From Luteibacter rhizovicinus (GTDB lineage: Bacteria; Pseudomonadota; Gammaproteobacteria; Xanthomonadales; Rhodanobacteraceae): a stretch of DNA of 64,000 bases. Each line of letters starts with the position of its first letter. The first letter of the stretch is position 1. The position numbers and the translations under genes are program-made. The stretch is taken from NCBI RefSeq assembly GCF_004342265.1, contig NZ_SMCS01000004.1:186001-250000 (forward strand). Reading direction: 5' to 3'. The notes beneath the pieces are model-generated. The model was not told the DNA's origin. It was given only the letters and a program-made list of their open reading frames with translations, and ran no database searches. Of this stretch, positions 8,780 through 17,450 are shown in pieces.

Positions 8780-8854
8780 ATGTAGAGTCCCGTGGCCCGG
8801 ACGATTCTAAAGAAAAGGGGGGCTTTGTCGACGTAATTACCGGGCGCGATCTTA

Positions 8855-9601
8855 GTGGTCATAATTTATATGCAAGCCCGCTACCTTGACCCAGAAACAG
8901 GGCGGTTCCTGTCGATGGATGCGGTCGGTGTCTCTCCAGGACAAACCGGCAGCGTGAATGGATATGCATACGTATCTAATAACCCGATAAGCAGGATTGA
9001 TCCCAGCGGAAATTATGAGCGTGGATCTGGTTGGACGGACAAGGATTGGGATCGATTCGATAAGGCGCAACAACGTGTGGCCAGTGAGCAGAAGGCGGCC
9101 GCAACAAAGCTGTTCGAAGCCGCTGAAGAAACCGCCGCAGGTGGCGATCTGAGCGCCTCGACGCGTAATACAGTTGCTGCTTTCGAGAATGTAGTTGGCG
9201 CTGGTAGCGCATCACCGGCGGCGCTGGCTGCGGCGGCGATAGCTATGTCGGACGGTGCCAAGGCACTTAGCGCTGGTGCGGGATCTGGCTTTGTCGCCAA
9301 TGCCAAATCGGCGTTGGAGTGGGGTGCTATGGGACTTTCGAAGAATGGTCTAGCCGCTGCGGAAGTGGGTGGCAGCAATATTTACGTCAACACCTCCCAT
9401 TCGTCATTTCATAGTTCATCGACCTTGCGATGGGCTGCTGGGCATGAGTCGCTCCATACAGCAGGTTTGCACGATCAGCGAATTGAAGGACATACGGCAT
9501 ACAAGTTTGATGATGGTGGGTATTACTTTCGCCTGCTGCGAGATCGTGAACCAAATCGCGCGGCGGTCAATCCCGACCATCTCACGGACTTCGTACAGTG
9601 A
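8855..9601 (+). CDS. orphan Rhs C-terminal fragment with HExxHxxGxxD metallopeptidase-like toxin domain
   Basis: 248 residues counted from GTG 8855; ATG 8870 is an alternative and neither has a good ribosome site. Residues 5-53 are the end of an Rhs/YD-repeat core (YMQARYLDPETGRFLSMDAVG, then NNPISRIDPSG), the part immediately before the variable toxin tip. An in-frame TAA at 8834 shows the upstream Rhs barrel is absent. The tip is Ala-rich and helical, then has H197-E198-x-x-H201-x-x-G204-x-x-D207, the snapalysin-like metzincin zinc motif. It overlaps the next gene by 4 bases, as toxin and immunity genes do. It is either a displaced orphan tip used by recombination or a remnant. Confidence 0.75.
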   Translation: MVIIYMQARYLDPETGRFLSMDAVGVSPGQTGSVNGYAYVSNNPISRIDPSGNYERGSGWTDKDWDRFDKAQQRVASEQKAAATKLFEAAEETAAGGDLSASTRNTVAAFENVVGAGSASPAALAAAAIAMSDGAKALSAGAGSGFVANAKSALEWGAMGLSKNGLAAAEVGGSNIYVNTSHSSFHSSSTLRWAAGHESLHTAGLHDQRIEGHTAYKFDDGGYYFRLLRDREPNRAAVNPDHLTDFVQ

Positions 9602-10044
9602 AGAGATTGGTGGGGCTATCTCTCAGCGCGTTGCTGCTTCTTACTTTCCTCAGCGCTTGCGCGGCTGGTGCCCAGCATTCGCCCGTTGGCGGCCTGATAG
9701 ATAGCATGGTCCATATCCGGGACGTGCCGGCATCCCGGTCGTTCGAGCTTCGTTTCGTGAATGACTCTGCTGCGGCGATCTGCATAGAGGCTGGCGCATG
9801 GCCGAACGCTCGGGGCTATGTGGATCAACGCTCCGATGAGGTTTACGTCCAGCAGTCGGGAAAGCGCATCCCGGTCCGGGATCGGAATCTTGGTTACTGT
9901 CCAGCCGACTGCGACATTCGTGTCGCCCCTGGCGCCGCGCTGACCGCGCTTCTTCCGTATAGCGAGTTTGGTCCGTCCCTCGATCCCGATCCAACGGTCT
10001 CGAAGCAACTGGTGTTTCCGCTACGGGGTGAACAGTGCCGATGA
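9598..10044 (+). CDS. lipoprotein, candidate immunity protein for the Rhs tip
   Basis: 148 residues starting at GTG 9598, which overlaps the stop of the Rhs-tip gene (GTGA). It has a lipoprotein signal peptide (LLLLTFLSAC, then AAG), so the product is anchored in the envelope facing the periplasm. The mature part contains three further cysteines (one in ICIEAG, two in YCPADCD) and no known catalytic motif. Position and coupling suggest it neutralises the adjacent metallopeptidase-like tip in the periplasm. This is inference from context, as I do not recognise the family. Confidence 0.7.
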   Translation: MKRLVGLSLSALLLLTFLSACAAGAQHSPVGGLIDSMVHIRDVPASRSFELRFVNDSAAAICIEAGAWPNARGYVDQRSDEVYVQQSGKRIPVRDRNLGYCPADCDIRVAPGAALTALLPYSEFGPSLDPDPTVSKQLVFPLRGEQCR

Positions 10045-10124
10045 TTGGAGCCACGGCTTAACGTGTGTGTAGCTGCCGCATGGCGTGAAGGCAGGTCTCG
10101 CGCAGCCTGTGGCGGCGCAAGGCC

Positions 10125-12020
10125 TCATCCAGCGCTGGCTACTGCCATTGCGACATGCTGTGGATACCGCGTGCGAATGGCGGTGCGAATGCCCGGAAGG
10201 TCGAGGCCCGCCATGGTCAGCACTTCCTCGCGGCTGCCGTGTTCCAGATAGACGTCCGGAAGACCCAGGTGAAGGATGGGTAGCGTTACGCCGCGAGCGG
10301 CGAGCAACTCCGCGACACCTGCGCCAGCACCGCCCGCTATGGCGTTGTCTTCGATCGTGACGAAGGCCTTGTGCGTGCGTGCGAGTTCGAGGATCAGTTC
10401 CTCGTCCAGCGGTTTGACGAAGCGCATGTTGGCGAGTGTCGCGTCGACTTCCGCCGCGATGACGGAGGCTTGCGCGAGCATCGTGCCGAACGAAAGGATC
10501 GCCAGCCCGTGGTGTCCGCGGCGGCGTACTTCGGCCTTGCCGATGGGGAAGGTATCCAGTTCTTCGCGCATGACGGCGCCCGGACCCGTGCCGCGCGGAT
10601 AGCGCACCGCCGCCGGGCCGTTGTAACGGAAGCCGGTGGTGAGCATGGTCCGGCACTCGGCTTCGTCGGCTGGCGCCATGATCACCATGTTCGGCAGGCA
10701 GCGCATGAACGACAGATCGAAGCTGCCCGAATGCGTGGCGCCGTCCGGACCGACGACGCCCGCGCGATCGATCGCGAAGGTGACGTCCAGATTCTGCAGC
10801 GCCACATCGTGGATGGCCTGATCGTACGCGCGCTGCAGGAAGGTGGAATAGATTGCGACGACCGGCTTGGCGCCTTCGCAGGCCATGCCCGCGGCGAGCG
10901 TCACGGCATGCTGTTCCGCGATGGCCACGTCGAAATAGCGCTGTGGGTATTCCTTCGAGAAACGAACCAGTCCCGAGCCTTCGCGCATCGCCGGGGTGAT
11001 GCCCAGCAGACGATCGTCGGCGGCGGACATGTCGCAAAGCCAGTCGCTGAAAATATCGGTATAGGTCGGCTTAGCCGGCGCGCCCTTCTTGACCAGTCCG
11101 GCCACCGGATCGAACGGACCGACGGCGTGGTATTCGATCTGCGCCTTCTCGGCGGGCTCGTAGCCCTTGCCCTTGGTGGTCATGACATGCAGCAACTGCG
11201 GGCCAGGCAGGCCCTTGACCGTGTTCAGCGCGGTGAGCAGCTGGGGCAGGTTATGGCCGTCGATGGGGCCGGTGTAGTGGAAGCCCAGTTCCTCGAACAG
11301 CGTCGACGGGACGAACATGCCCTTGGCGTGTTCTTCCCAACGCTTGAAGAAGCGGCCGAACAGCGACTGCTTCGGAATGGCGCGTTTGGCACGCTCGCGC
11401 CAGACGTTGAGCGTGCGGCTGGACATCGCGCGCGCCATCATCTTGGTCATCGCGCCGACGTTCTCGCTGATCGACATGCCGTTGTCGTTGAGGATGACGA
11501 GCATGTTGGGCTCGACATCGCCACCGTGGTTCAGCGCTTCGAAGGCCATGCCGGCGGTCATCGCGCCGTCGCCGATCACGGCGACCACTTTGCGATGGTC
11601 GCCCTTGCGTTGCGCGGCGATCGCCATGCCCAGCGCGGCGGAGATCGAGGTCGACGAGTGGCCGACGCCGAAGGTGTCGTACTCGCTTTCCTCGCGACGC
11701 GGGAAGGGAGCCAGGCCCTCTTTCTTCTTGATCGTGGTGATCCGGTCGCGGCGGCCGGTAAGGATCTTGTGCGGGTAGCACTGATGTCCGACGTCCCATA
11801 CCAGCCGGTCGCGCGGTGTCTCGAAGACATGGTGCAGGGCGACGGTCAGCTCGACCACGCCCAGCCCTGCGCCGAAATGACCGCCCGACGAGGCCACGGC
11901 CTCGATCAGGTAGCCGCGAAGCTCGTCGGCGATCGCGGGCAGCTCGTTCTCCGTGAAGCGCCGGAGATCCTCCGGCGAGTCGATCTGCGCCAGATAGGGG
12001 TAGCGGGAAAGGTCGGTCAT
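10125..12020 (-). CDS. dxs: 1-deoxy-D-xylulose-5-phosphate synthase
   Basis: 631 residues, normal length. It condenses pyruvate and glyceraldehyde-3-phosphate with thiamine diphosphate in the first step of the MEP isoprenoid pathway and feeds thiamine and pyridoxal synthesis. Visible parts are the N-terminal [20 protein letters not shown], the TPP-binding [17 protein letters not shown]...ILNDNGMSI, and the transketolase pyrimidine-binding region [19 protein letters not shown] chose the ATG at 12020 ([13 protein letters not shown]) because it matches the usual family N-terminus. Its last 36 bases have a diverged second copy 1.35 kb downstream. Confidence 0.97.
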   Translation of the reverse strand: MTDLSRYPYLAQIDSPEDLRRFTENELPAIADELRGYLIEAVASSGGHFGAGLGVVELTVALHHVFETPRDRLVWDVGHQCYPHKILTGRRDRITTIKKKEGLAPFPRREESEYDTFGVGHSSTSISAALGMAIAAQRKGDHRKVVAVIGDGAMTAGMAFEALNHGGDVEPNMLVILNDNGMSISENVGAMTKMMARAMSSRTLNVWRERAKRAIPKQSLFGRFFKRWEEHAKGMFVPSTLFEELGFHYTGPIDGHNLPQLLTALNTVKGLPGPQLLHVMTTKGKGYEPAEKAQIEYHAVGPFDPVAGLVKKGAPAKPTYTDIFSDWLCDMSAADDRLLGITPAMREGSGLVRFSKEYPQRYFDVAIAEQHAVTLAAGMACEGAKPVVAIYSTFLQRAYDQAIHDVALQNLDVTFAIDRAGVVGPDGATHSGSFDLSFMRCLPNMVIMAPADEAECRTMLTTGFRYNGPAAVRYPRGTGPGAVMREELDTFPIGKAEVRRRGHHGLAILSFGTMLAQASVIAAEVDATLANMRFVKPLDEELILELARTHKAFVTIEDNAIAGGAGAGVAELLAARGVTLPILHLGLPDVYLEHGSREEVLTMAGLDLPGIRTAIRTRYPQHVAMAVASAG

Positions 12021-12095
12021 AGTGCGTATTGTTCGCCGACACGTCGGGCCGGGCAAGGGAGAAATCGTGAACAGGCGCGGGCAGGCCCTGTCAGA

Positions 12096-12704
12096 TCATG
12101 CCGGACGGCGGTTTTTCGGCAGGTGGCTGACCAGGAATTCCATCTGATCGGTAAGGATATTACGGTTGGAAAGGATCAGGTGCTCGACCCAACTGGGGCG
12201 ATAAGGTACCGCGAGCAGGGGCATATTGGCCTGGGTTGGTGTCCGGTTGCCCTTGCGCAGATTGCAGGCCAGGCAGGCGCTGACCACGTTCTCCCATTCG
12301 TCCGCACCCCGTTTGGAGAGGGGCATCACGTGGTCGCGGGTGAGTTCGTGGCGGGTGTACTGGCTGCCGCAGTACAGGCAGATGTGGCGGTCGCGGGCGA
12401 ACAGCGCGGTGTTGGTCAGGGCCGGGGCGGGGTCGATCGCGTGCTCGCGGCAATGGCCGGTGCTGGCGACGATGGGATGCAGCTGGAGGGTGCTCTGGTT
12501 GCCGCTGAGGCGGTTGGTTCCGCCGTGGACCGTGAGACAGGCCTCGCCAAGGGTCCAGGCAACGGCGCCGCGTACGTACAGACAAACGGCGTCCTGCCAA
12601 CTGATCCAGTCCAGGATACGTCCAGCCGCGTCGAGGGACAGCACCCTCGTCGCATGCAGGGCGGCGACCTGAGGTGTCTCCATAGGTGGCACTTCCATCA
12701 GCAT
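12096..12704 (-). CDS. HNH endonuclease family protein
   Basis: About 202 residues. The C-terminal half holds an HNH nuclease fold with structural zinc pairs C109-x-x-C112 and C144-x-x-C147, the catalytic segment LTRDHVMPLSKRGADEWEN with H125, and a following Asn/Arg. The N-terminal part (VLSLDAAGRILDWISWQDAV) is the extension common in chromosomal HNH proteins of Xanthomonadaceae. Starts at 12704, 12698 and 12683 are all possible; 12704 has AAGGA ten bases upstream. The biological role is unknown. It is not obviously part of a restriction or phage module. Confidence 0.8.
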   Translation of the reverse strand: MLMEVPPMETPQVAALHATRVLSLDAAGRILDWISWQDAVCLYVRGAVAWTLGEACLTVHGGTNRLSGNQSTLQLHPIVASTGHCREHAIDPAPALTNTALFARDRHICLYCGSQYTRHELTRDHVMPLSKRGADEWENVVSACLACNLRKGNRTPTQANMPLLAVPYRPSWVEHLILSNRNILTDQMEFLVSHLPKNRRPA

Positions 12705-12762
12705 CTGTGTCTCGTCCTTCGTATCAGCGAAAGAGCGTTCCAGCAAAGCGAACTCCGTGCGA

Positions 12763-12780
12763 ACCGGGTAAATACCCGGT
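12763..12780. promoter_or_regulatory. perfect 18-bp palindrome between divergent genes
   Basis: ACCGGGTA and TACCCGGT flank AA with no mismatch. It is in the 274-bp region between the HNH gene (minus, start 12704) and the SapC-like gene (plus, start 12979). A second, imperfect inverted repeat (GTCGGC at 12779-12784 and GCCGAC at 12800-12805) follows directly. It could be an operator or a transcript hairpin; no known regulator consensus is recognised. Confidence 0.5.
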
Positions 12781-12978
12781 CGGCTCCGCCTTAAAGGGGG
12801 CCGACAGCCCGAGCATAGCCCACTTTTGCTACGTTTCGCAGTCGCGTCGGTACGGATATTGCGGGGCTGCCGGACGGCCTTCCCACTGATATAGTGGGCG
12901 TTCGATAGCTGAGCCCGGCCGGGTTTGGAAGGGGGGCCGGGGTGGCTTCCCAGGCGCGGCGGGCCTGAGGGTTTCAAC

Positions 12979-13734
12979 GTGGCAGAAGTGCTTTTCTACG
13001 AGCGTCCGGTTCCTCTTAACCGTACGACCCATCGCGACCTTCGCCTGAAGGCCGTGAATAACGTCCGTTTCGCCGAGAAAGTGCACTCCGTACCGTTGAC
13101 CGGTGTCGAGTTCGCTCCGGCCGCCCGCGATTTCCCGATCCTCTTCGCCGGCAATGCCGTGGAAGACGCGGGTCCGATGGCGCTGCTGGGCCTTCGTCAG
13201 GGCGAGAACCTGATGATCGGCGATAACGGTTTCTGGGAGCAGGGCATCTATATCCCGGCTTTCGTTCGCCGCTACCCGTTCGTGCTGGCCGAAAAGCCGG
13301 TGGGCACCGAGGGCGACGACTTCACCGTCTTCCTCGACGAAGGCTATGAAGGCTTCAACCCGACCGAAGGCGAGCGTCTCTTCAACGAAGACGGCACCGA
13401 CGCGCCGGTCCTGACCAACGCCGTGAACTTCCTCGGCGAATTCCAGGACCATGTCGCCCGCACCCAGTGGTTCATGGGCAAGCTGCGCGAGCACAACCTG
13501 CTCGAGCCGCGCACCATCACCCTGCAGAAGGACGGCAAGGGCATCAACCTCAATGGCCTCTTCGTGATCAACGAAGAGAAGCTGCGCCAGCTCGATGAGA
13601 AAGTCGCTCACGAATTCCTGAAGGAAGGCGCGTTCGGCTGGATCTACGCGCATCTGGTGTCGCTGGCCAACATCGATCGTCTTGCCGCACGTCTCGACGT
13701 GCGCGAGAAGGCCGAGGATGGCGTGCAGGCCTGA
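12979..13734 (+). CDS. SapC-family protein
   Basis: 251 residues starting at GTG 12979, with GAGGG about ten bases upstream. The sequence fits the SapC family (PF07277): FARDFPILFA-like core (AARDFPILFAGNAVEDAGPMALLGLR), then ENLMIGDNGFWEQGIYIPAFVRRYPFVLAE and a C-terminal LNGLFVINEEKL. SapC proteins are linked to S-layer or surface functions in Campylobacter, but in proteobacteria like this the role is unproven. There is no signal peptide. A strong intrinsic terminator follows. Confidence 0.85.
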   Translation: MAEVLFYERPVPLNRTTHRDLRLKAVNNVRFAEKVHSVPLTGVEFAPAARDFPILFAGNAVEDAGPMALLGLRQGENLMIGDNGFWEQGIYIPAFVRRYPFVLAEKPVGTEGDDFTVFLDEGYEGFNPTEGERLFNEDGTDAPVLTNAVNFLGEFQDHVARTQWFMGKLREHNLLEPRTITLQKDGKGINLNGLFVINEEKLRQLDEKVAHEFLKEGAFGWIYAHLVSLANIDRLAARLDVREKAEDGVQA

Positions 13735-13754
13735 TAGGTCTTTGTAACGCAGTC

Positions 13755-13786
13755 GCGAAAAAGCCGCCCTCAGGCGGCTTTTTCGC
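13755..13786 (+). terminator. intrinsic terminator
   Basis: A 14-bp perfect stem (13755-13768 with 13773-13786) with a CTCA loop; the 3' arm contains TTTTT. It lies 20 bases after the SapC-like stop. The complementary AAAAA arm makes it usable from the opposite strand too. Confidence 0.85.
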
Positions 13787-13794
13787 TTCTTGAA

Positions 13795-13821
13795 GGCTTT
13801 CGCGAGCAGGCGCGCTCCCAC
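13795..13821. repeat. single REP-type element
   Basis: This carries the head sequence GGCTTTCGCG-GCAGGCGCGCTCCCAC, which also forms the arms of the REPIN-like element at 60272-60408, with one base changed. It occurs once, without an inverted partner, between a terminator and the GNAT stop. Confidence 0.7.
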
Positions 13822-13842
13822 AGAAAGCTTGCCGACCGTGCG

Positions 13843-14322
13843 TTATCGCGAGACGGGCTTGGCCAGGCGCATCAGGTCCTCGCCGTAGCCGCTGCTTTTG
13901 TACAGTTCCCGCGCACGCTCGTTGCCGGGAAATACCGCCAGCGTCACGAACTGGCAGCGGTGTTCGCGAGCCCAGGTTTCGGCATGCCGTAGCAGGGCCT
14001 GACCGACGCCCTGGCCCTCGTATTCCTCGGCCACGGCGATGTCCGAGATGTGGCAGTTGGTGCGGCCGTTGAAGAAGTCCTGCGTTTTTTGCAGGTGGAT
14101 GAAGCCGACGCGCTCGCCGTCTTCGTTCTCGGCGACGAACAGGAAGCTGTTGGGCGGCTGGTCGTCCAGGTGATGGACGAGGTCCTTGCGGATGCCCTCG
14201 ATACACTCGTTGCGTCGACGCCAGGTGGGAAGCGTGAAGTCGACGAAGCGGGGAACCTGCTCAAGGATGAAGTCGTCGTCGTCGCCTTCAGCCAGGCGGA
14301 TCGGAAACGCTGGATCGCTCAT
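13843..14322 (-). CDS. GNAT-family N-acetyltransferase
   Basis: 159 residues. The acetyl-CoA-binding motif A is visible as DIAVAEEYEGQGVGQALLRHAE (Q/RxxGxG/A type), preceded by the usual beta strand GFIHLQKTQDFF and followed by TLAVFPGNERARELYKSSGY. It would transfer acetyl groups to an amine on a small molecule or protein. The substrate is unknown. It is transcribed in the same direction as the acyl-CoA dehydrogenase, but a long hairpin separates them. Confidence 0.88.
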   Translation of the reverse strand: MSDPAFPIRLAEGDDDDFILEQVPRFVDFTLPTWRRRNECIEGIRKDLVHHLDDQPPNSFLFVAENEDGERVGFIHLQKTQDFFNGRTNCHISDIAVAEEYEGQGVGQALLRHAETWAREHRCQFVTLAVFPGNERARELYKSSGYGEDLMRLAKPVSR

Positions 14323-14398
14323 CGTGCGGATACCGTTGCGGCGAATGGCTCTGGAACGCCCGTTTCTACACCTTCGTCATGTCGGACGAAAGTCCCTG

Positions 14399-14434
14399 AC
14401 GTCCGATGGCCGGTATGACCCGGCCATCGGACGT
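14399..14434 (-). terminator. 15-bp hairpin after the acyl-CoA dehydrogenase gene
   Basis: ACGTCCGATGGCCGG (14399-14413) pairs perfectly with 14420-14434 around a 6-base loop. It sits just after the acyl-CoA dehydrogenase stop on the minus strand. There is no long T-run, so termination efficiency is uncertain. Confidence 0.6.
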
Positions 14435-14440
14435 AGGGAA

Positions 14441-16216
14441 TCAGATGACTTCGGGCAACGTTGCCACGCCCGCGTCGATCGCTGCCTTGTGCATGTGCAT
14501 GCGGGGCAGGATGCGGGCGAAGTAGAAACTTGCCGTGTCGCGCTTGGACTGACGGACATCGGCAGGCACGCCGGCCACGGATGCCGCCAGTACGCTGCGG
14601 GCCCAGAAATAGGCCAGTGTCACGTAGCCGGAGTAATACAGATAGTCGACGGCGGCGGCACCGAGTTCTTCCGGATTGGCCGCGGCGCGTTTGGCGACGT
14701 CCTGGGTGAGATCGCCCCAGCCCTTCGCGGCGACGGCAAGCGGGCCGATGAAGAGCGCCAGGGCTTCGTCGCTGGCGTGGGCGTGGCAGAAATCGGAAAT
14801 CTCGCCGAGGAAGTGCTTCAGGCCGGCACCCTGCAACTGCATGATCTTCCGGCCCAACAGATCCAGCGCCTGGATCTGCGTGGTGCCTTCGTACAGCGTG
14901 ATGATGCGCGCGTCGCGGACGAACTGCTCCATGCCGTGCTCGGCGATGTAACCATGGCCGCCGAAGATCTGCAGGGCTTCCTTCGTGCATTCCTGCGCCG
15001 CTTCGGTGAGCAGGCCCTTGGCGATGGGAATCAGGAAGGAAAGCAGCTCGCCGGCTTTCTTGCGTTCGCTCTCGTCGGTGCCGCGCGTTTCGATATCGCT
15101 TTGCAGCGCTGCGTAGGCGGCGAGTACGCGACCGCCTTCGACGAACGCGCGCTGCGTGAGCAGCATGCGGCGCACGTCCGGGTGCGCGGTGAGCGGATCG
15201 GCGGGCTTGTCGGGATTGACCGGGCCGGAGAGCGCACGCATCTGCAGGCGTTCGCGTGCGTAGTTCAGGCTGTTCTGAAGGGCGCGCTCGGAGATGGCCA
15301 GGCCCTGGATGCCTACCGCGAGGCGCGCGGCATTCATCATGGTGAACATGGCCATCAGGCCCTTGTGCGCCGGGCCGATCAGCCAGCCTTCGGCATCGTC
15401 GAAGTTCATGACGCAGGTCGCCGAACCACGGATGCCCATCTTGTGTTCGATGGCGCCGGCGGCCACCTTGTTGCGCTCGCCGAGCGAGCCGTCTTTGTTT
15501 ACCCGGAATTTCGGCACCACCAGCATCGAAATGCCGCGGCTGCCAGCCGGCGCGTCGGGCAGGCGGGCCAGCACGAGATGGACGATGTTTTCGGCGAAGT
15601 CGTGATCGCCGGCGCTGATGAAGATCTTGGTGCCGCTGACCTTGTAGCTGCCGTCGCCATTGGGTTCGGCGCGCGTCTTCAGCAGGCCGAGGTCGGAGCC
15701 GGCCTGGGGTTCGGTGAGACACATCGTGCCCGTCCAGCGACCCTCGACCAGCGGCTTCAGGAAGGTGTCCTGCTGCCATGCGTCGCCGTGGTGTTCCAGT
15801 GCGTCCGTGGCGCCCTGCGAGAGCAGGGGATAGATGCCCCAGGCAATATTTGCCGAGTCGATCATTTCCTTGGTCAGCGCGCCGAGAACGTGCGGGAGGC
15901 CCTGACCGCCGAATTTTTCGTGCGCCGTGAGACCGGCCCAGCCGCCGTCCGCGTACTGGCGATAGGCTTCCTTGAAGCCCTTCGGCGTGGTGACGGACGC
16001 GGTGGCCTTGTCGTAGTGGCAGCCTTCTTCGTCGCCCGATGCGTTCAGCGGCGCCAGCACCTGTTCGTTGAAGCGTGCCGCTTCGTCGAGCACGGCATCG
16101 ATCAGTTCGCGGTTATGGTCGCCGCCGCCTTCGAGACCGGCCAGTACCTTTTCGGCGCCAAGCACGTTGTAGAGCGCAAAGCGCATGTCATCGAGCGGGG
16201 CTTTATAGATCGTCAT
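14441..16216 (-). CDS. acyl-CoA dehydrogenase with C-terminal extension
   Basis: 591 residues, the length of the DmdC/AidB-like subgroup rather than the 380-residue classical enzymes. The FAD/substrate region reads TMCLTEPQAGSDLGLLKTRA and the catalytic-base region IITLYEGTTQIQALDLLGRK. A C-terminal domain (about 460-591) follows, ending in KRDTASFYFARILPRMHMHK. It oxidises an acyl-CoA to its 2-enoyl form and passes electrons to ETF. The natural chain is unknown (3-methylthiopropionyl-CoA in DmdC, fatty acyl in others). It is 21 bases downstream of the lipoprotein gene on the same strand, so they may be cotranscribed. Confidence 0.9.
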   Translation of the reverse strand: MTIYKAPLDDMRFALYNVLGAEKVLAGLEGGGDHNRELIDAVLDEAARFNEQVLAPLNASGDEEGCHYDKATASVTTPKGFKEAYRQYADGGWAGLTAHEKFGGQGLPHVLGALTKEMIDSANIAWGIYPLLSQGATDALEHHGDAWQQDTFLKPLVEGRWTGTMCLTEPQAGSDLGLLKTRAEPNGDGSYKVSGTKIFISAGDHDFAENIVHLVLARLPDAPAGSRGISMLVVPKFRVNKDGSLGERNKVAAGAIEHKMGIRGSATCVMNFDDAEGWLIGPAHKGLMAMFTMMNAARLAVGIQGLAISERALQNSLNYARERLQMRALSGPVNPDKPADPLTAHPDVRRMLLTQRAFVEGGRVLAAYAALQSDIETRGTDESERKKAGELLSFLIPIAKGLLTEAAQECTKEALQIFGGHGYIAEHGMEQFVRDARIITLYEGTTQIQALDLLGRKIMQLQGAGLKHFLGEISDFCHAHASDEALALFIGPLAVAAKGWGDLTQDVAKRAAANPEELGAAAVDYLYYSGYVTLAYFWARSVLAASVAGVPADVRQSKRDTASFYFARILPRMHMHKAAIDAGVATLPEVI

Positions 16217-16237
16217 GGTGAGTCCTGATGTGCGCGC

Positions 16238-16729
16238 TCAGGGCGAGCGATAGGTGTCGGGAATGCCGGGAACCGGCGAGATCCAGTTATTGCCATGCAC
16301 CTCGAAGGTGCGCGGCTTCTTTTCCTGTTCCGGAAGACCGGTCACGCTGCCGGAAAGCGTGTAAGGCAGCGCGCCGCTGCTGCCCCTGGCCGCAAGGGCG
16401 GCCAGGGCGGCGGACATGTCGGCCGTGGGAAGAATGTCGACGTTCGCCACGTCGGCGGCGAACGAGGGGATATCGAGGTCCAGCTTGCGGTCGAGCAGCA
16501 CGGCGCCCAGGTCGCCGACGCGCAGCTGCCCCTGGAAATTCGTGAAGGACATGCCGCCGTAGCTGTTATTGCGCAGGCGCAGGACGATGTGCCACACCCC
16601 GCCGGGTTTCGCATGCACTTCTTGCAGCGTGACAGAGGGTGGGAACACGCTTTTCTTCGCCGGGCCGCAGGCGGCGACTAGCAGCATCAGCGCGACGATC
16701 GCGCAGCGGAGTGGAAGCGAGCGATTCAT
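16238..16729 (-). CDS. lipoprotein, LEA type-2-like
   Basis: 163 residues with a lipoprotein signal (MLLVAACG, lipidation at the Cys). The mature domain (VTLQEVHAKPGGVWHIVLRLRNNSYGGMSFTNFQGQLRVGDLGA) resembles LEA-2/WHy beta-sandwich proteins, which in bacteria are envelope proteins of unknown or stress-related function. I chose the ATG at 16729 because the longer open frame would bury the signal peptide. It ends 21 bases before the acyl-CoA dehydrogenase start. Confidence 0.72.
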   Translation of the reverse strand: MNRSLPLRCAIVALMLLVAACGPAKKSVFPPSVTLQEVHAKPGGVWHIVLRLRNNSYGGMSFTNFQGQLRVGDLGAVLLDRKLDLDIPSFAADVANVDILPTADMSAALAALAARGSSGALPYTLSGSVTGLPEQEKKPRTFEVHGNNWISPVPGIPDTYRSP

Positions 16730-16917
16730 GGGCGCGGGGTCGACCTGTGTATAACGTGGGACGGCGGCTGCTCGAACAACCGTTCGATGTTCGCATGAGG
16801 TAGCCTGTCGATGCGAGTGGCCCGTTTGAAACGCCGCATCAAACGCGGTTCCCAAGCGCGATGCCAGCAGGCATCATCACGACCCGACCCAATCCGTACT
16901 TCCAGCCCGGTAAACAC

Positions 16918-17397
16918 ATGTCCCGACGTATCGCCGCACGACGCTCCCCCATTCACGGCAACGGCGTTTTCGCCACAGCGCACATCGAAGCCGGCGATGA
17001 CATCATCGAATACAAAGGCGACCGCATCACCCATGCCCAGGCGGACAAGCGCTATGGCGACGGCGGTGAAACAGGTCATACCTTCCTGTTCACGCTCAAC
17101 GACAAATTCATTGTCGACGGCAACAGCCATGGCAACACGGCGCGCTGGATCAACCATAGCTGCGATCCGAACTGCCAGGCGCTGATCGAGGAAGCCGTTG
17201 ACGGCAAGCCGTCGAAGAACGATCGCGTGCTGATCGAGGCCATCCGCGATATCGCGCCGGGTGAGGAGCTCACCTACGACTACGGCATCGTGCTGGACAT
17301 GCCGCATACCGCGCGCCTCAAGAAACTCTGGGCTTGCCGCTGCGGTTCGTCCAACTGCATCGGCACGATGCTGAAGCCGAAGCGCAAGGGCGCCTGA
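16918..17397 (+). CDS. SET-domain protein lysine methyltransferase
   Basis: About 159 residues from the ATG at 16918; an in-frame ATG at 16861 would add 19 residues. The SET core is complete: RRSPIHGNGVFA, NHSCDPNC (the knot Asn/His/Cys), GEELTYDYG (catalytic Tyr) and a post-SET zinc motif CRCGSSNC. It uses S-adenosylmethionine to methylate lysine. SET proteins of this compact type occur widely in Xanthomonadales and targets are unknown. It acts in the cytoplasm and is followed by a REP-like hairpin. Confidence 0.88.
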   Translation: MSRRIAARRSPIHGNGVFATAHIEAGDDIIEYKGDRITHAQADKRYGDGGETGHTFLFTLNDKFIVDGNSHGNTARWINHSCDPNCQALIEEAVDGKPSKNDRVLIEAIRDIAPGEELTYDYGIVLDMPHTARLKKLWACRCGSSNCIGTMLKPKRKGA

Positions 17398-17408
17398 GTC
17401 TCCCCCTG

Positions 17409-17432
17409 TAGGAGCCCGCAAGAGGGCTCCTA
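17409..17432. repeat. REP-like palindrome, probable terminator
   Basis: TAGGAGCCC (17409-17417) and GGGCTCCTA (17424-17432) flank a 6-base loop. It is the same head sequence as the repeats at 25861, 29874 and 53503. It lies between convergent genes (SET protein and GreB-like factor). Confidence 0.75.
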
Positions 17433-17450
17433 AAGAGGAGGCTGCGCTGT

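Noticed and set aside
10371-12794. An 807-codon plus-strand frame opposite dxs and the HNH gene
   Set aside because: It spans two genuine minus-strand genes and the gap between them, and shows no domain of its own.
14186-16228. A 680-codon open frame on the plus strand opposite the acyl-CoA dehydrogenase
   Set aside because: It mirrors the codon pattern of the real minus-strand gene and has no recognisable motif.
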